Assembly: GCA_003223135.1 (NCBI GenBank)
Contig: QHXX01000106.1
Span: forward strand, 1-33,551
Source: Acidobacteriota bacterium
Lineage (GTDB): Bacteria; Acidobacteriota; Polarisedimenticolia; Gp22-AA2
Direction: 5' to 3'
DNA length: 33,551 bases
Part shown: in pieces, positions 26,555 through 33,551 of the stretch
How the letters are laid out: each line of letters opens with the position of its first letter
Numbering within the stretch: the stretch's first letter is position 1
The notes under the pieces: generated by a model
Seen by the model: the letters and a program-made list of their open reading frames with translations, nothing else
What the model was told of the DNA's origin: nothing
The model's database searches: none
Made by a program: the position numbers and the translations under genes

Positions 26555-28030
26555 GTGAGGCCGGCCGGGATCCCGGCCGGGGCCGGCGCCCTGCTCGTCG
26601 TGGCCGCGACCCTGACGGCAGTGTCTTCGGCGCCGGCGAAGCCGGCCGAGACCGGCTTCTCGACATTCGTCCTGGGGCCGGACGGAGTGGCGTATTGCTG
26701 GCGCGCGGGGGAGAGCGCTCTCGGGCCCGTGCCCTCCACCCTGGCTCACCTCGGCACCCGCCCGGTGAACGATCTGGAAATATCGGACAACGGCGAGAGG
26801 ATGGTCGTCCTCCTCGCGCCCGCCCCCGGGGACGCGGCCCGGCACAGGCGGCATGAGGGGTTAGCCGTGGTCGTCTCCCTGCCGCCCGCGCCGGCAGAGC
26901 CCGCGATCCTGAGCGAGATTCCCTTCGACGGCGATGGGCGCCGGGTGGCCGTCTCCAGGGACGGTCGCCGGGCCTACGTCCTGGCCATCCGCCCCGCCCC
27001 GGAAGGTTCCCGCGAGCCGCCGCGCAGCTGGCTGCACGCGCTCGACACGGACGCGGGCCGGGTCGAGTCGTCCGCCCAGCTCGACAGACCGCCGGGCGCC
27101 ATCGCCCTCGACCCCTCCGCGACCCGGCTCTACCTGGCGTATGCCGGCCGAATCGTGTCCTACACCACTCGCCCCCTGGCGCGATCCTGGCACTACCGCT
27201 CCCCCGGCGCGAACCGCGGTCTCTACTTCCGGCCGCAGAGCGCGATCCTTCACGCGGTCCGCATGGAGCAGGTGGCCCTGTTCGACCCGGGGATCATCGC
27301 GGCCTTGAAGCCGGAGCAGCGCCAGGAGCGGGAGGACGACGCGACCGCCCTGGTGTCCTTGCCATTCACCGCGGACACTCTGCTGTTCTCGCAGGATGGG
27401 CTTCTGGTTGCCGCTCTCGGCCCCGGGAACCGCCTCGTCTTCATCGACGCCGAGACTTCCAGGGTCTTCGCCGCGGCGGATGACGAGGCCCTCGACCCGG
27501 ACCAGGAGGTGCGGCCGCTGTACTTCGGTGCGGGGAGCGGGAATCTGGCCTTCGCGACCTTTCCCGACAAGCAAGTACGGTCCATCCGTCCGCCGGTGCG
27601 GCCCCTCGATCCGAGCTCAGGGGCCGAGGCGGCTGAACATGCTCCGCCGGCTCCTCCAGCCCCAAGCCCAACCCCTCTCCCGGAACCCGAGGCTACACCG
27701 ACTCTCGCTGCGCCGGCGCCGCCGCCGATGGCGACGCCGTATCCCCCCCTGCCCGCCGTCGCTGTCCTGGCCGGCAGGCTGTCGGGGCGACTCGATGTGG
27801 TTCGGTCGATCGTGGTGTACGGCCCGGGGAGCATCGTCCGCGAGCAGGCGCGCGTCTCGCCGGGCGCCGACGGCAGCTGGTGGCTTCCCCTGCCGACGCC
27901 CGGGACCTACCGGATAGTACCTCTGGGCGAGCGCTCCCGACCCGTGCGCTCCGAGCCGAACTTCCACACGGTTGAGGTCAAGGACCAGGGCAGGAGCGAC
28001 CTGGATTTCAACATCCTGGGAACGAACTGA
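26555..28030 (+). CDS. Secreted propeller-like protein with proline-rich linker and C-terminal beta domain
   Basis: 491 residues from a GTG at 26555, the first start in this frame; AGAGG lies about 6 nt upstream. Residues 1-26 are a signal peptide (ALLVVAATLTAVSSA). The body (about 30-350) shows repeated strand patterns such as GRRVAVSRDGRRAYVLAI, IALDPSATRLYLAYAG and LLFSQDGLLVAALGPGNRLVFIDAET, typical of WD40/YVTN-like propeller blades. A proline/alanine-rich linker spans about 361-403. The last 85 residues form a beta-sandwich resembling a carboxypeptidase-regulatory-like domain (GADGSWWLPLPTPGTYRIVPLGE). No catalytic motif is visible. It shares a 103-bp divergent gap with the coiled-coil gene, so the two may work together at the envelope. 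Confidence 0.78.
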   Translation: MRPAGIPAGAGALLVVAATLTAVSSAPAKPAETGFSTFVLGPDGVAYCWRAGESALGPVPSTLAHLGTRPVNDLEISDNGERMVVLLAPAPGDAARHRRHEGLAVVVSLPPAPAEPAILSEIPFDGDGRRVAVSRDGRRAYVLAIRPAPEGSREPPRSWLHALDTDAGRVESSAQLDRPPGAIALDPSATRLYLAYAGRIVSYTTRPLARSWHYRSPGANRGLYFRPQSAILHAVRMEQVALFDPGIIAALKPEQRQEREDDATALVSLPFTADTLLFSQDGLLVAALGPGNRLVFIDAETSRVFAAADDEALDPDQEVRPLYFGAGSGNLAFATFPDKQVRSIRPPVRPLDPSSGAEAAEHAPPAPPAPSPTPLPEPEATPTLAAPAPPPMATPYPPLPAVAVLAGRLSGRLDVVRSIVVYGPGSIVREQARVSPGADGSWWLPLPTPGTYRIVPLGERSRPVRSEPNFHTVEVKDQGRSDLDFNILGTN

Positions 28031-28051
28031 ATTCCGGGGCCGAGCGGCGTC

Positions 28052-28396
28052 TCAGGCGCGCCCGACTGGGGCCGAGCGCGGTCGCATGGCCCGGAAGATC
28101 ATGTAGACGGCCCCCGCCACGAGCAGCAGAGGAAGAAGCGGGAGGGCCACCAGCAGGAACAGGAGGGCGAGCCCGGCGAAGAAGACCGGACCCTTGAGGA
28201 GCCACCCCACCGACGATAAACCCAGGCCGATCATCGCCCCGAGGAGCCGGAAGGGCAGGACGAGGACGAACAGGACGAGCCTGAGCACCGAGCCCACGAT
28301 GAGCAGAGCCAGCACGATAGGCGCCGCGATCAGGGCCAGCAGGCCGATGAGGCAGCCGAACAGGATCACGAGCCCCGCGATCGACATCAGCCCCAC
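28052..28396 (-). CDS. Small integral membrane protein of unknown function
   Basis: 114 residues from the GTG at 28396, which has AAGGAG 8 nt upstream; a GTG at 28402 and an ATG at 28387 are alternatives. Nearly the whole chain is hydrophobic, with three or four helices: IAGLVILFGCLIGLLALIAAPIV, VLRLVLFVLVLPFRLLGAMI, and a pair from about 70 to 102. It ends with a short basic tail. No known family is recognised. It lies 64 bp downstream of sppA on the same strand and is probably the last gene of that envelope operon. Confidence 0.72.
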   Translation of the reverse strand: MGLMSIAGLVILFGCLIGLLALIAAPIVLALLIVGSVLRLVLFVLVLPFRLLGAMIGLGLSSVGWLLKGPVFFAGLALLFLLVALPLLPLLLVAGAVYMIFRAMRPRSAPVGRA

Positions 28397-28460
28397 CTTC
28401 ACCTCTCCTTGAGCTCCACCAATATACGTCCCGGACCGCGCCAGGGTTCCATGCCGCCCC

Positions 28461-30182
28461 TCAGCGCAGGACCGGCACGAACGGCATCGACAGGACCCCG
28501 TCGGGCCCCGCGGACGGCCCCTCCTCGACCAGCTTCCGGAAGTGGCGCTGCAGGGAGGCGAACGGTGTTCGCGTGTCCTCCATGCCGTTCCAGAGCCGGT
28601 CGAGAAAGCTCTTCGGCTCCGGCAGGACGACGAGCTGCACGCGCGACTCGGGGTCGAGGTGGGCCAGCTCGAGCGCCCGCCTTATCGCCGTGGTGAGGCC
28701 GCCGAGCTCGTCCACCAGGCCCAGCCTCAGCGCGTCCTCTCCGGTCCAGACCCGGCCCTGGGCCACGGCGTGGATCTGGTCGTAGGTCCTGCCGCGGCCC
28801 TTCGCCGCCTTCTCCACGAAATCCTTGTAGACGCGCTGCAGCCACCCTTCGAAGATCTGGCGCTCCTCCGGCGTGTAGGGAACACCCGTGGAGAAAAACG
28901 TCGCGTGGCGGCCGCGCTGCACGGCGTCGAACGTGATGCCGACCTTGTTCCAGAAGCCGGTGGTCACCAGCTTGCCGGCCAAGACACCGATGGATGCGGT
29001 GATGGTGGCCGGCTCGGCGACGATCTTGTTGGCCCCCATGGCGACGAAATATCCGCCCGACCCGGCGACGTCGCCCATCGAGACGACCACGGGCTTCTTG
29101 TTCTTCGCCATCATCACCTCGTGGTAGATGACATCCGAAGCGACGTAGGAGCCCCCGGGACTGTCGACGCGAAACACGATCGCCTTGATCGACGGGTCGT
29201 CGCTCGCCTTCTTGATCGCCGCCGCGGTCGTGTCGGACCCCATGGTCATCTCGCCCGTGATCGGGCTGGCGTCGTTCTCGCCGCGCGCGACGCCCCCGAG
29301 GCCATAGATGAGGGCGATCTTCGGCCCGCGCGTGTAGTATCGGCCCGACTTGAGGTAGCGGCCGACCTTGACGAGCGGCAGCGCGCCACCGTTCTTCTCC
29401 TTGAGGTGCTCCTCCAGCTCGTCGCGGTAGCCGAGCCGGTCGACCAGCTTCGCCTCGAGCGCCCTCGGACCGATGTAGGGTCCGTTGTCGATGAGCGAGG
29501 CGACCTGCCCGTCCGTCATCTTGCGCCCCTTCGCGATCCCCCGTTTGAGCTGGCCGAAGACACTTCCGATCAGCGCCTCCATCGATTCGCGGAAGGCCTC
29601 GTTCATCGCCTTGTCGGTGAGGGTGTTCATCGCCGACTTGTACTTGCCGATATGGTCCATGTCCGGAACGACCCCGAGCAGGTCGAGGGTGCCGCGGACG
29701 AACGCCACCTCGGCGTGGATCCCGACGAGATTGATGTCACCCGGCGGGGCCAGCCAGATCGAGCCGCAGGCGGTCGCCAGGTAGTAATCCCGGTTCCCCG
29801 GCGAAAACTCACCGGCGGTCTCGAGGTAGGCCGCGGCCCACTTGTCTTTTCTCTGAAAATCGAGGATGGCGTCGCGCAGCTCCTGGAGCTTGGCGGTCCC
29901 CACTTCCGGGCCGTCGATGGCGACCAGAAGCCCGTTGATCCGCCGATCGTCGCGCGCCAGGCGCAGCGCCTCGATGTAGTCGCGCATCGTCAGCTTCCTG
30001 CCGCCGAACAGCTGCGCCAGGCCGTCGACGGGCTCGTGGTCCGGGATGTCGCCGTCGAGGACCAGCTCGAGAACGCTCCCCTTCGACGGCTGCGAGGACA
30101 TCCTCAGCATGAAGGCGACAAGAACCAGCCCGGCGACGAGGAATCCGACGATCAGAAGCGCACGCATTCCGCCCTTGCTCAT
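28461..30182 (-). CDS. sppA: Signal peptide peptidase SppA, 67K type
   Basis: 573 residues from an ATG at 30182 with AGGAGG 9 nt upstream. The ATG overlaps the stop of the APC permease gene (ATGA, 30179-30182). A helix at about 7-27 anchors it in the inner membrane, facing the periplasm. The two tandem S49 domains are both present, as in the long Escherichia coli-type enzyme. The N-terminal half supplies the general-base Lys182 (GKYKSAMN), and the C-terminal half supplies the nucleophile Ser375 (GDVAGSGGYFVA) after VDSPGGSYVAS. It degrades signal peptides left in the membrane. Catalytic residues and length are normal. Confidence 0.93.
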   Translation of the reverse strand: MSKGGMRALLIVGFLVAGLVLVAFMLRMSSQPSKGSVLELVLDGDIPDHEPVDGLAQLFGGRKLTMRDYIEALRLARDDRRINGLLVAIDGPEVGTAKLQELRDAILDFQRKDKWAAAYLETAGEFSPGNRDYYLATACGSIWLAPPGDINLVGIHAEVAFVRGTLDLLGVVPDMDHIGKYKSAMNTLTDKAMNEAFRESMEALIGSVFGQLKRGIAKGRKMTDGQVASLIDNGPYIGPRALEAKLVDRLGYRDELEEHLKEKNGGALPLVKVGRYLKSGRYYTRGPKIALIYGLGGVARGENDASPITGEMTMGSDTTAAAIKKASDDPSIKAIVFRVDSPGGSYVASDVIYHEVMMAKNKKPVVVSMGDVAGSGGYFVAMGANKIVAEPATITASIGVLAGKLVTTGFWNKVGITFDAVQRGRHATFFSTGVPYTPEERQIFEGWLQRVYKDFVEKAAKGRGRTYDQIHAVAQGRVWTGEDALRLGLVDELGGLTTAIRRALELAHLDPESRVQLVVLPEPKSFLDRLWNGMEDTRTPFASLQRHFRKLVEEGPSAGPDGVLSMPFVPVLR

Positions 30183-31582
30183 GGGGTCGTTCCTCCTACT
30201 GCCTCGGCGGCGCGCCCGCGGCGCGCGCCCGGTGACAGCATCATGCCAAAGTAAAGCACGGTTCCGATCGCGATGCCAGCGAGCCCCCCGGCGATCTCCT
30301 CCCCCTTGAGGGCGCACAGAAGCGCCATGATTGCGATCGCCGTGAGCGCGGGGATCATACGCCGGCGCGCGCCCGAGGGTTCGACCGCCCGCCCGGCCGA
30401 TGGCGCAACCCCGCTGGCGGACCGGGGACCGCGGAGGCAGGCGAGACAGCACGCCAGGTAGACCAGGAGACGCGTGCCGGCGCTGATTGCCGCCAGGGTG
30501 CTGTAGACGCTGGTGATGGCGAGCGCCGTCCCGATCACCCCCATCAGCAGGGTCGCCCGCACCGGCGTCCGCCAGCCGGCATGGAGCGAACCCATAAAGC
30601 GCGGGATCTGGCGCGCCGACGACATGGAATACATCAAGCGCGTGCCCCCGACCAGGCTGATCAAAGCGCACCCGGCCATCGACGTCGCCGCGATGAACGT
30701 CATGGCGTAGCGTCCGATCGGGCCCGCCAGGATGAGCGCGGCAGCGGCCAGCGGCGCCTGCTCCGACGCCAGGTCGTGCAGCATCCCGGTCGCCACCAGG
30801 TGCACGGGCAGATAGATGGCGCACACGGTCAGGATGGTGGCGATGACTGCGAACGGAATGTCGCGCCGGGGCCGGTGCGATTCCTCGGCCGGCACGGTCA
30901 GGATCTCGAAACCCGAGAACGCGAAGATCAGCAGCAGCACGGCGCGCAGGAAGCTCATCCCCTCGAAAGATTGGGGCGTGAAGTTCTCGGCGTGCAGGAA
31001 GAACAGGCCGCCGATCGCCAGGATGATGAGAGGCAGGACCTTGGCGACGGCGAACAGGTTGGACGCCCCCGAGGTCTGGCGGATGCCGATCATGTTGATC
31101 GAGATGATCACCGCCGAGCAGGCGATGATCGCCGCCGCCCGGCCGATCGGATCGGCCGCCCACGGCAGGAGCGCGCCGAGGTAGCGCGCGAACCCGTTGA
31201 CCAGGCCCGCCATCGCCGTCAGGCGGGCGAGGCAGAACAGCCACCCGGTCTGGAAGCCGGCGAACTCCCCGAAAGCGCCGCGGACATAGAGGTAGGGGCC
31301 GCCCGACGTCTCGTAGCGCGACGCCAGCGACGCCAGCGCGAGACCGACGCCGATGACCACAACACCGGCGACCACGTACGCGACGATGCTGGTGGGGCCG
31401 ATCAGCCCCGCCACCTCCGCCGGAAGGATGAAGATGCCGCCGCCAATGACGGAATTGATCCCGATTGCCACCAGCCGAAAACGTCCAAGGTGGCGGAGCG
31501 GCTCGATGCGCTGTCCGCCGGGGGCGGCGGCCCGGCCGTCCGGGCCCCGGCGGGAGGCGGCGGGCGCGCCCCGATCGCTCAC
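30179..31582 (-). CDS. APC-family amino acid permease
   Basis: 467 residues from a GTG at 31582 that overlaps the DUF971 stop (GTGA, 31579-31582). About 12 helices are visible. Helix 1 carries the APC glycine-rich unwound segment GINSVIGGGIFILPAEVAG, used for substrate and ion binding; LLIFAFSGFEILTVPAEESHRPRRDIP is helix 6 and the following conserved loop. The family imports or exchanges amino acids or related amines. The substrate is not clear. The gene sits between DUF971 and sppA with 4-bp overlaps at both ends, so it is surely in one operon with them. Confidence 0.9.
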   Translation of the reverse strand: MSDRGAPAASRRGPDGRAAAPGGQRIEPLRHLGRFRLVAIGINSVIGGGIFILPAEVAGLIGPTSIVAYVVAGVVVIGVGLALASLASRYETSGGPYLYVRGAFGEFAGFQTGWLFCLARLTAMAGLVNGFARYLGALLPWAADPIGRAAAIIACSAVIISINMIGIRQTSGASNLFAVAKVLPLIILAIGGLFFLHAENFTPQSFEGMSFLRAVLLLIFAFSGFEILTVPAEESHRPRRDIPFAVIATILTVCAIYLPVHLVATGMLHDLASEQAPLAAAALILAGPIGRYAMTFIAATSMAGCALISLVGGTRLMYSMSSARQIPRFMGSLHAGWRTPVRATLLMGVIGTALAITSVYSTLAAISAGTRLLVYLACCLACLRGPRSASGVAPSAGRAVEPSGARRRMIPALTAIAIMALLCALKGEEIAGGLAGIAIGTVLYFGMMLSPGARRGRAAEAVGGTTP

Positions 31583-31899
31583 TCGCGCGCGGTCTTGAGG
31601 CAGGTCTCGCACTCGCAGAGCGCGCGCAACCTGTCGAAGGTGTAGATGCCGGTGGAGTGGCCGTCGCTCCAGTTGACCTGGATCCCGTATCGGCCGACGG
31701 GCTTCACGCTGAGGGCGCGGATGTCGGACGCGATCGAGCTGGCGTCAAGACGCCTCTCGCCCGACCACTCGTCCTCGCACAGGGCGCATTTGCAGGCGAG
31801 GCGCAGGTGAGCCGGCGTGTAGGCCGCCTGATGGCCGTCGTCCCACAGAATCGACAGGCCGCCGTCGCTCCGGATCTCCACTTTGCGTGGCTGGCTCAC
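31579..31899 (-). CDS. DUF971 (GBBH-like N-terminal domain) protein
   Basis: 106 residues from a GTG at 31899. The pattern VEIRSDGGLSILWDDGH, followed by a central LRALSVKPVGRYGIQVNWSDGHSTGIYTFDRLRALCECETC, is characteristic of DUF971 proteins, which resemble the N-terminal domain of gamma-butyrobetaine hydroxylase. There are two cysteine clusters (ACKCALC and LCECETC) that could bind Zn or an Fe-S cluster. In other bacteria this domain is found alone or fused to Mrp/ApbC Fe-S carriers. The exact function is unknown. It lies 67 bp downstream of the DsbA-like gene and overlaps the APC gene. Confidence 0.88.
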   Translation of the reverse strand: MSQPRKVEIRSDGGLSILWDDGHQAAYTPAHLRLACKCALCEDEWSGERRLDASSIASDIRALSVKPVGRYGIQVNWSDGHSTGIYTFDRLRALCECETCLKTARE

Positions 31900-31966
31900 G
31901 TGCGTTCCGGGCGCTGCACGCGCCTCCGGCGGTTCAGGCCTACCCCGCAGCTGCCTCCCCGGCCGT

Positions 31967-32824
31967 CTATCTGCCGCCCTGCGCGGCGGGCGCCGCCGGC
32001 TCCGCCGCTGCCGCCGGAGGTATCGGGATCTTGAGACGTGTCAGCTCGCCGTTGATCACCTCGGCGAACTCGTTGAACGGCTTCGCCCCGGACAGGAAGC
32101 GCCCGTTGATGAAGAAGGCCGGGGTCCCGGACGCTCCGAGCGACTTCGCCTCGGCCACGTCGGCGTCGATCAGCGGCTTGGGGCGCGCCGAGTTGAGGGC
32201 CGCCTCGAACCGCCCGAGGTCGAGCCCGACCTCCCGCGCGTAGCGCAGCAGGTCGTCGTGCGTGAGCTTCTGCTGGTTGTCGAACAGCTTGTCGTGGTAC
32301 TCCCAGAACCGTCCCTGCTCGTGCGCCGCCATCGAGGCCAGCGCCGCCGGCATCGCGAACGGGTGGAACGGCAGCGGGTTGTTCTTCCAGACGATGCGGA
32401 CCTTGTCGCCGTACGCCTTGTGAATCTGATCGAGGGTCGGACCGACCCTCGCGCAGAAGGGTCACTGGAAGTCCGAGAACTCGACGATCGTGACCGGAGC
32501 GGTCTTCCGACCCACGAACGGCGCCCCCTCGGTCTTCACGGCATAGACCTTGTCCGGGTCCGGCCCCTGTGGCCGCTGCTGGGCCGGCCTGGCGCCCGCA
32601 TCGATCTTCGTCCCGAGCGCGTTGACGCGCGCATCAAGCTGGTTCAGCCTCTCGTTCAGGGCGGTCTGCTGCTGTCTCGTCTCGTACAGGTTCATGCCGG
32701 TGATGGCGATGAGCACCGCCACCCCGACCAGGGTCGCAACGCGGAACGTCGCCGCCGGCACCAGCGCCGGGCGCTCGATGACCGGGCCGCGCCCTCCCGG
32801 ATTGTTCGGATTCTGCTTCGCCAT
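31967..32824 (-). CDS. Selenocysteine-containing DsbA-like thiol:disulfide oxidoreductase (UPFC), in-frame UGA read as Sec
   Basis: A single reading frame of 285 residues from the ATG at 32824 (GGAGGA about 10 nt upstream) to TAG at 31967, with one in-frame TGA at codon 121 (32462-32464). The sequence reads VEFSDFQ, then UGA, then PFCARVGPTL. In DsbA-type thioredoxin-fold proteins this position is the first, nucleophilic Cys of CPFC, so the UGA fits selenocysteine precisely and the motif becomes U121-P-F-C124. Translation stays normal after it (MPAALASMAAHEQGRFWEYHDKLF, the cis-Pro motif SGTPAFFING, and FNEFAEVINGEL). Residues about 27-46 are a membrane helix, followed by a short coiled coil (about 50-75), so the catalytic domain faces the periplasm. 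A hairpin in SECIS position follows the UGA. A nonsense mutation or base error (TGC to TGA) is the alternative. Confidence 0.87.
32425..32457 (-). promoter_or_regulatory. Probable bacterial SECIS element downstream of the UGA
   Basis: Counting from the base after the UGA in the minus-strand mRNA, nucleotides 11-18 pair perfectly with 24-31 (8 bp, CGAGGGUC/GACCCUCG) around the loop GGUCC. A 2x2 internal loop and a further 4-bp stem (5-8 with 34-37, UCUG/CAGA) extend it. The apical loop begins with GGU, 19-21 nt after the UGA. In Escherichia coli fdhF the SelB-binding loop is also GGUC-containing and similarly placed, and bacterial SECIS loops are expected about 16-37 nt from the UGA. The structure lies inside coding sequence, as bacterial SECIS elements do. 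Confidence 0.8.
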
Positions 32825-32854
32825 CGTCCCACTGTCCTCCCTGAGGGCCTTATG

Positions 32855-32883
32855 TTAGCATCCTCTCCACGTTCTCATGTCAA
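32855..32883 (-). promoter_or_regulatory. Probable promoter of the DsbA-like/DUF971/APC/SppA cluster
   Basis: On the minus strand, a consensus TTGACA (32878-32883) is followed after 17 bp by TGCTAA (32855-32860), a weak -10; TAACAT, 3 bp further on, is an alternative. It lies in the 75-bp gap shared with the divergent ACT gene. Confidence 0.5.
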
Positions 32884-32899
32884 TAGAGGGAGGATCGCC

Positions 32900-33313
32900 A
32901 TGGCCGACAAGATTCGCCGCGTCGACTACCACTACGTCCACGTCCCCGACAAGCCCGGCGAGGGCGCGCGCATCCTCGGCGCCTTGAAGGACGCCGGAGT
33001 CAATCTCCTCTCCCTTACCGCCTTCCCCGACGGCAAGGGGACGACCCAGATCGACTTCGTCACCGAGAACCTGGACGGTCTGACCAAGGCTGCCAAGGGC
33101 CTCGCCTTGAAGCTGAGCGACAAGAAGCGCGCGTTCTTCATCCAGGGCGACGATCGCCCCGGCGCCGCCGCCGAGATCTTCAAGCGGTTCGCCGACGCCG
33201 GCGTCAACGTCCACGCCGCCAACGCGGCCTGTGGTGCCCGCGGTGGTTTCGGCATGATCGTCTGGGTCCGGCCGGAAAACTACGACAAGGCGGCGAAGGC
33301 GCTGGGCGTCTAG
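32900..33313 (+). CDS. Tandem ACT-domain protein
   Basis: 137 residues from an ATG at 32900 with GGGAGG (32888-32893) 6 nt upstream. It consists of two ACT-type ligand-binding modules: residues about 8-70 (YHYVHVPDKPGEGARILGALKDAGVNLLSLTAF) and about 75-137 (AFFIQGDDRPGAAAEIFKRFADAGVNVHAANAACG). ACT domains bind amino acids or other small ligands and usually control an enzyme, but no enzyme domain is attached, so it is probably a stand-alone ligand sensor. Similar small double-ACT proteins are known but uncharacterised. It is divergent from the DsbA-like gene. Confidence 0.88.
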   Translation: MADKIRRVDYHYVHVPDKPGEGARILGALKDAGVNLLSLTAFPDGKGTTQIDFVTENLDGLTKAAKGLALKLSDKKRAFFIQGDDRPGAAAEIFKRFADAGVNVHAANAACGARGGFGMIVWVRPENYDKAAKALGV

Positions 33314-33344
33314 CGAAGTACGCCGGGCCATTCGAACCGGGCGG

Positions 33345-33435
33345 CTAGGAGTGTGTCCGAGTAATAGGATGGGCCGCGCACATGGGGCTTGCGAGTCTTA
33401 GGCGAGGCGCGAGGAGGAAACGGACACACTCCTAG
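33345..33435. mobile_element. 91-bp element with perfect 15-bp terminal inverted repeats (MITE-like)
   Basis: CTAGGAGTGTGTCCG (33345-33359) is matched exactly in inverted orientation at 33421-33435 (CGGACACACTCCTAG), enclosing 61 bp with no gene. If the outer CTAG copies are a 4-bp target duplication, the terminal repeats are GAGTGTGTCCG (11 bp). This arrangement fits a miniature non-autonomous transposable element of an IS5-like or similar type. A long-range hairpin or a palindromic intergenic repeat are alternatives. No transposase is seen in the window. Confidence 0.6.
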
Positions 33436-33551
33436 GTCGTGACCCGGCCGCCGGCATCGAGGTATCGGACGAGGTTCCGCGGTTTGTAGACCGGCTTTCC
33501 CCGGCGTTCCATCCGCTCGACCGCGCTGCGATGGGCGGCTTCCGATCCCTC
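33432..33551 (-). CDS. Unidentified protein, C-terminal end (5' part outside window)
   Basis: An open frame runs in from the right edge on the minus strand for 39 codons and ends in TAG at 33432-33434. It ends with MERRGKPVYKPRNLVRYLDAGGRVTT. The stop codon lies inside the terminal CTAG of the 91-bp inverted-repeat element, so the original C-terminus may have been altered by insertion. Base composition and codon use look like those of the neighbouring genes. The visible part is too short to assign a family. Confidence 0.55.
   Translation of the reverse strand, partial: EGSEAAHRSAVERMERRGKPVYKPRNLVRYLDAGGRVTT

Noticed and set aside
28037-28080. Direct repeat GGGGCCGAGCG after the propeller-like gene
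   Set aside because: It is short and GC-rich, so it is likely a chance match; no terminator or element structure surrounds it.
33318-33346. A TTCGAAT sequence resembling a tRNA T loop on the minus strand
   Set aside because: The flanking bases do not form a T stem and no acceptor, D or anticodon arms can be drawn; the upstream part falls in the inverted-repeat element.

Overview
The window is a GC-rich (roughly 65-70%), densely coded bacterial chromosome segment. It has short intergenic gaps, frequent 4-bp ATGA/GTGA stop-start overlaps, GTG/TTG starts, lipoprotein signals and Gram-negative-type envelope genes. The gene mix (membrane-embedded spermidine-synthase-like proteins, TPR fusion, RraA-like protein, DUF971, many envelope proteins) suggests an uncultured Acidobacteriota-like or similar high-GC Gram-negative soil/sediment organism. 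That placement is an inference and no marker gene fixes it. No rRNA, tRNA, CRISPR or phage genes were found.

Layout. 1-1870: a response regulator (cut by the window edge) and its sensor kinase on the minus strand, divergent from a small periplasmic PDZ protein with a strong terminator (2200-2757). 2789-6002: a membrane PABS-domain protein and an RraA-like protein behind a recognisable promoter. 6152-10678: an FKBP-type lipoprotein prolyl isomerase, an M3-type metallopeptidase coupled to a receiver-ATPase protein, and a serine/threonine dehydratase. 10752-12762: an ABC exporter pair with an apparently leaderless promoter. 12777-16856: a glyoxalase (VOC) remnant, an ATP-grasp enzyme, citrate synthase, a RluA-type pseudouridine synthase and a STAS protein. 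16961-21566: a lipoprotein, a ClC channel/antiporter with CBS domains, and a broken MATE transporter. 21635-28030: a large membrane PABS-TPR fusion, a coiled-coil/LysM-like anchored protein and a divergent secreted propeller-like protein. 28052-32824: a minus-strand envelope cluster (DsbA-like protein, DUF971, APC permease, SppA, small membrane protein). 32900-33551: a double-ACT protein, a 91-bp inverted-repeat element and the end of an unidentified gene.

The most important observation is at 31967-32824. Two apparently separate open frames are one gene interrupted by an in-frame UGA exactly where the first cysteine of a DsbA CPFC motif should be. A long, nearly perfect hairpin begins a few bases after that UGA, in the position of a bacterial SECIS element. 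The simplest reading is a selenocysteine-containing (UPFC) membrane-anchored DsbA-like oxidoreductase, which implies a selenocysteine insertion system elsewhere in the genome.

Other notable points are a MATE gene broken by an internal deletion, an in-frame VOC tail after the ATP-grasp stop codon, a receiver-HATPase protein lacking a phospho-accepting histidine domain, and a MITE-like inverted-repeat element whose end supplies the stop codon of the next gene.
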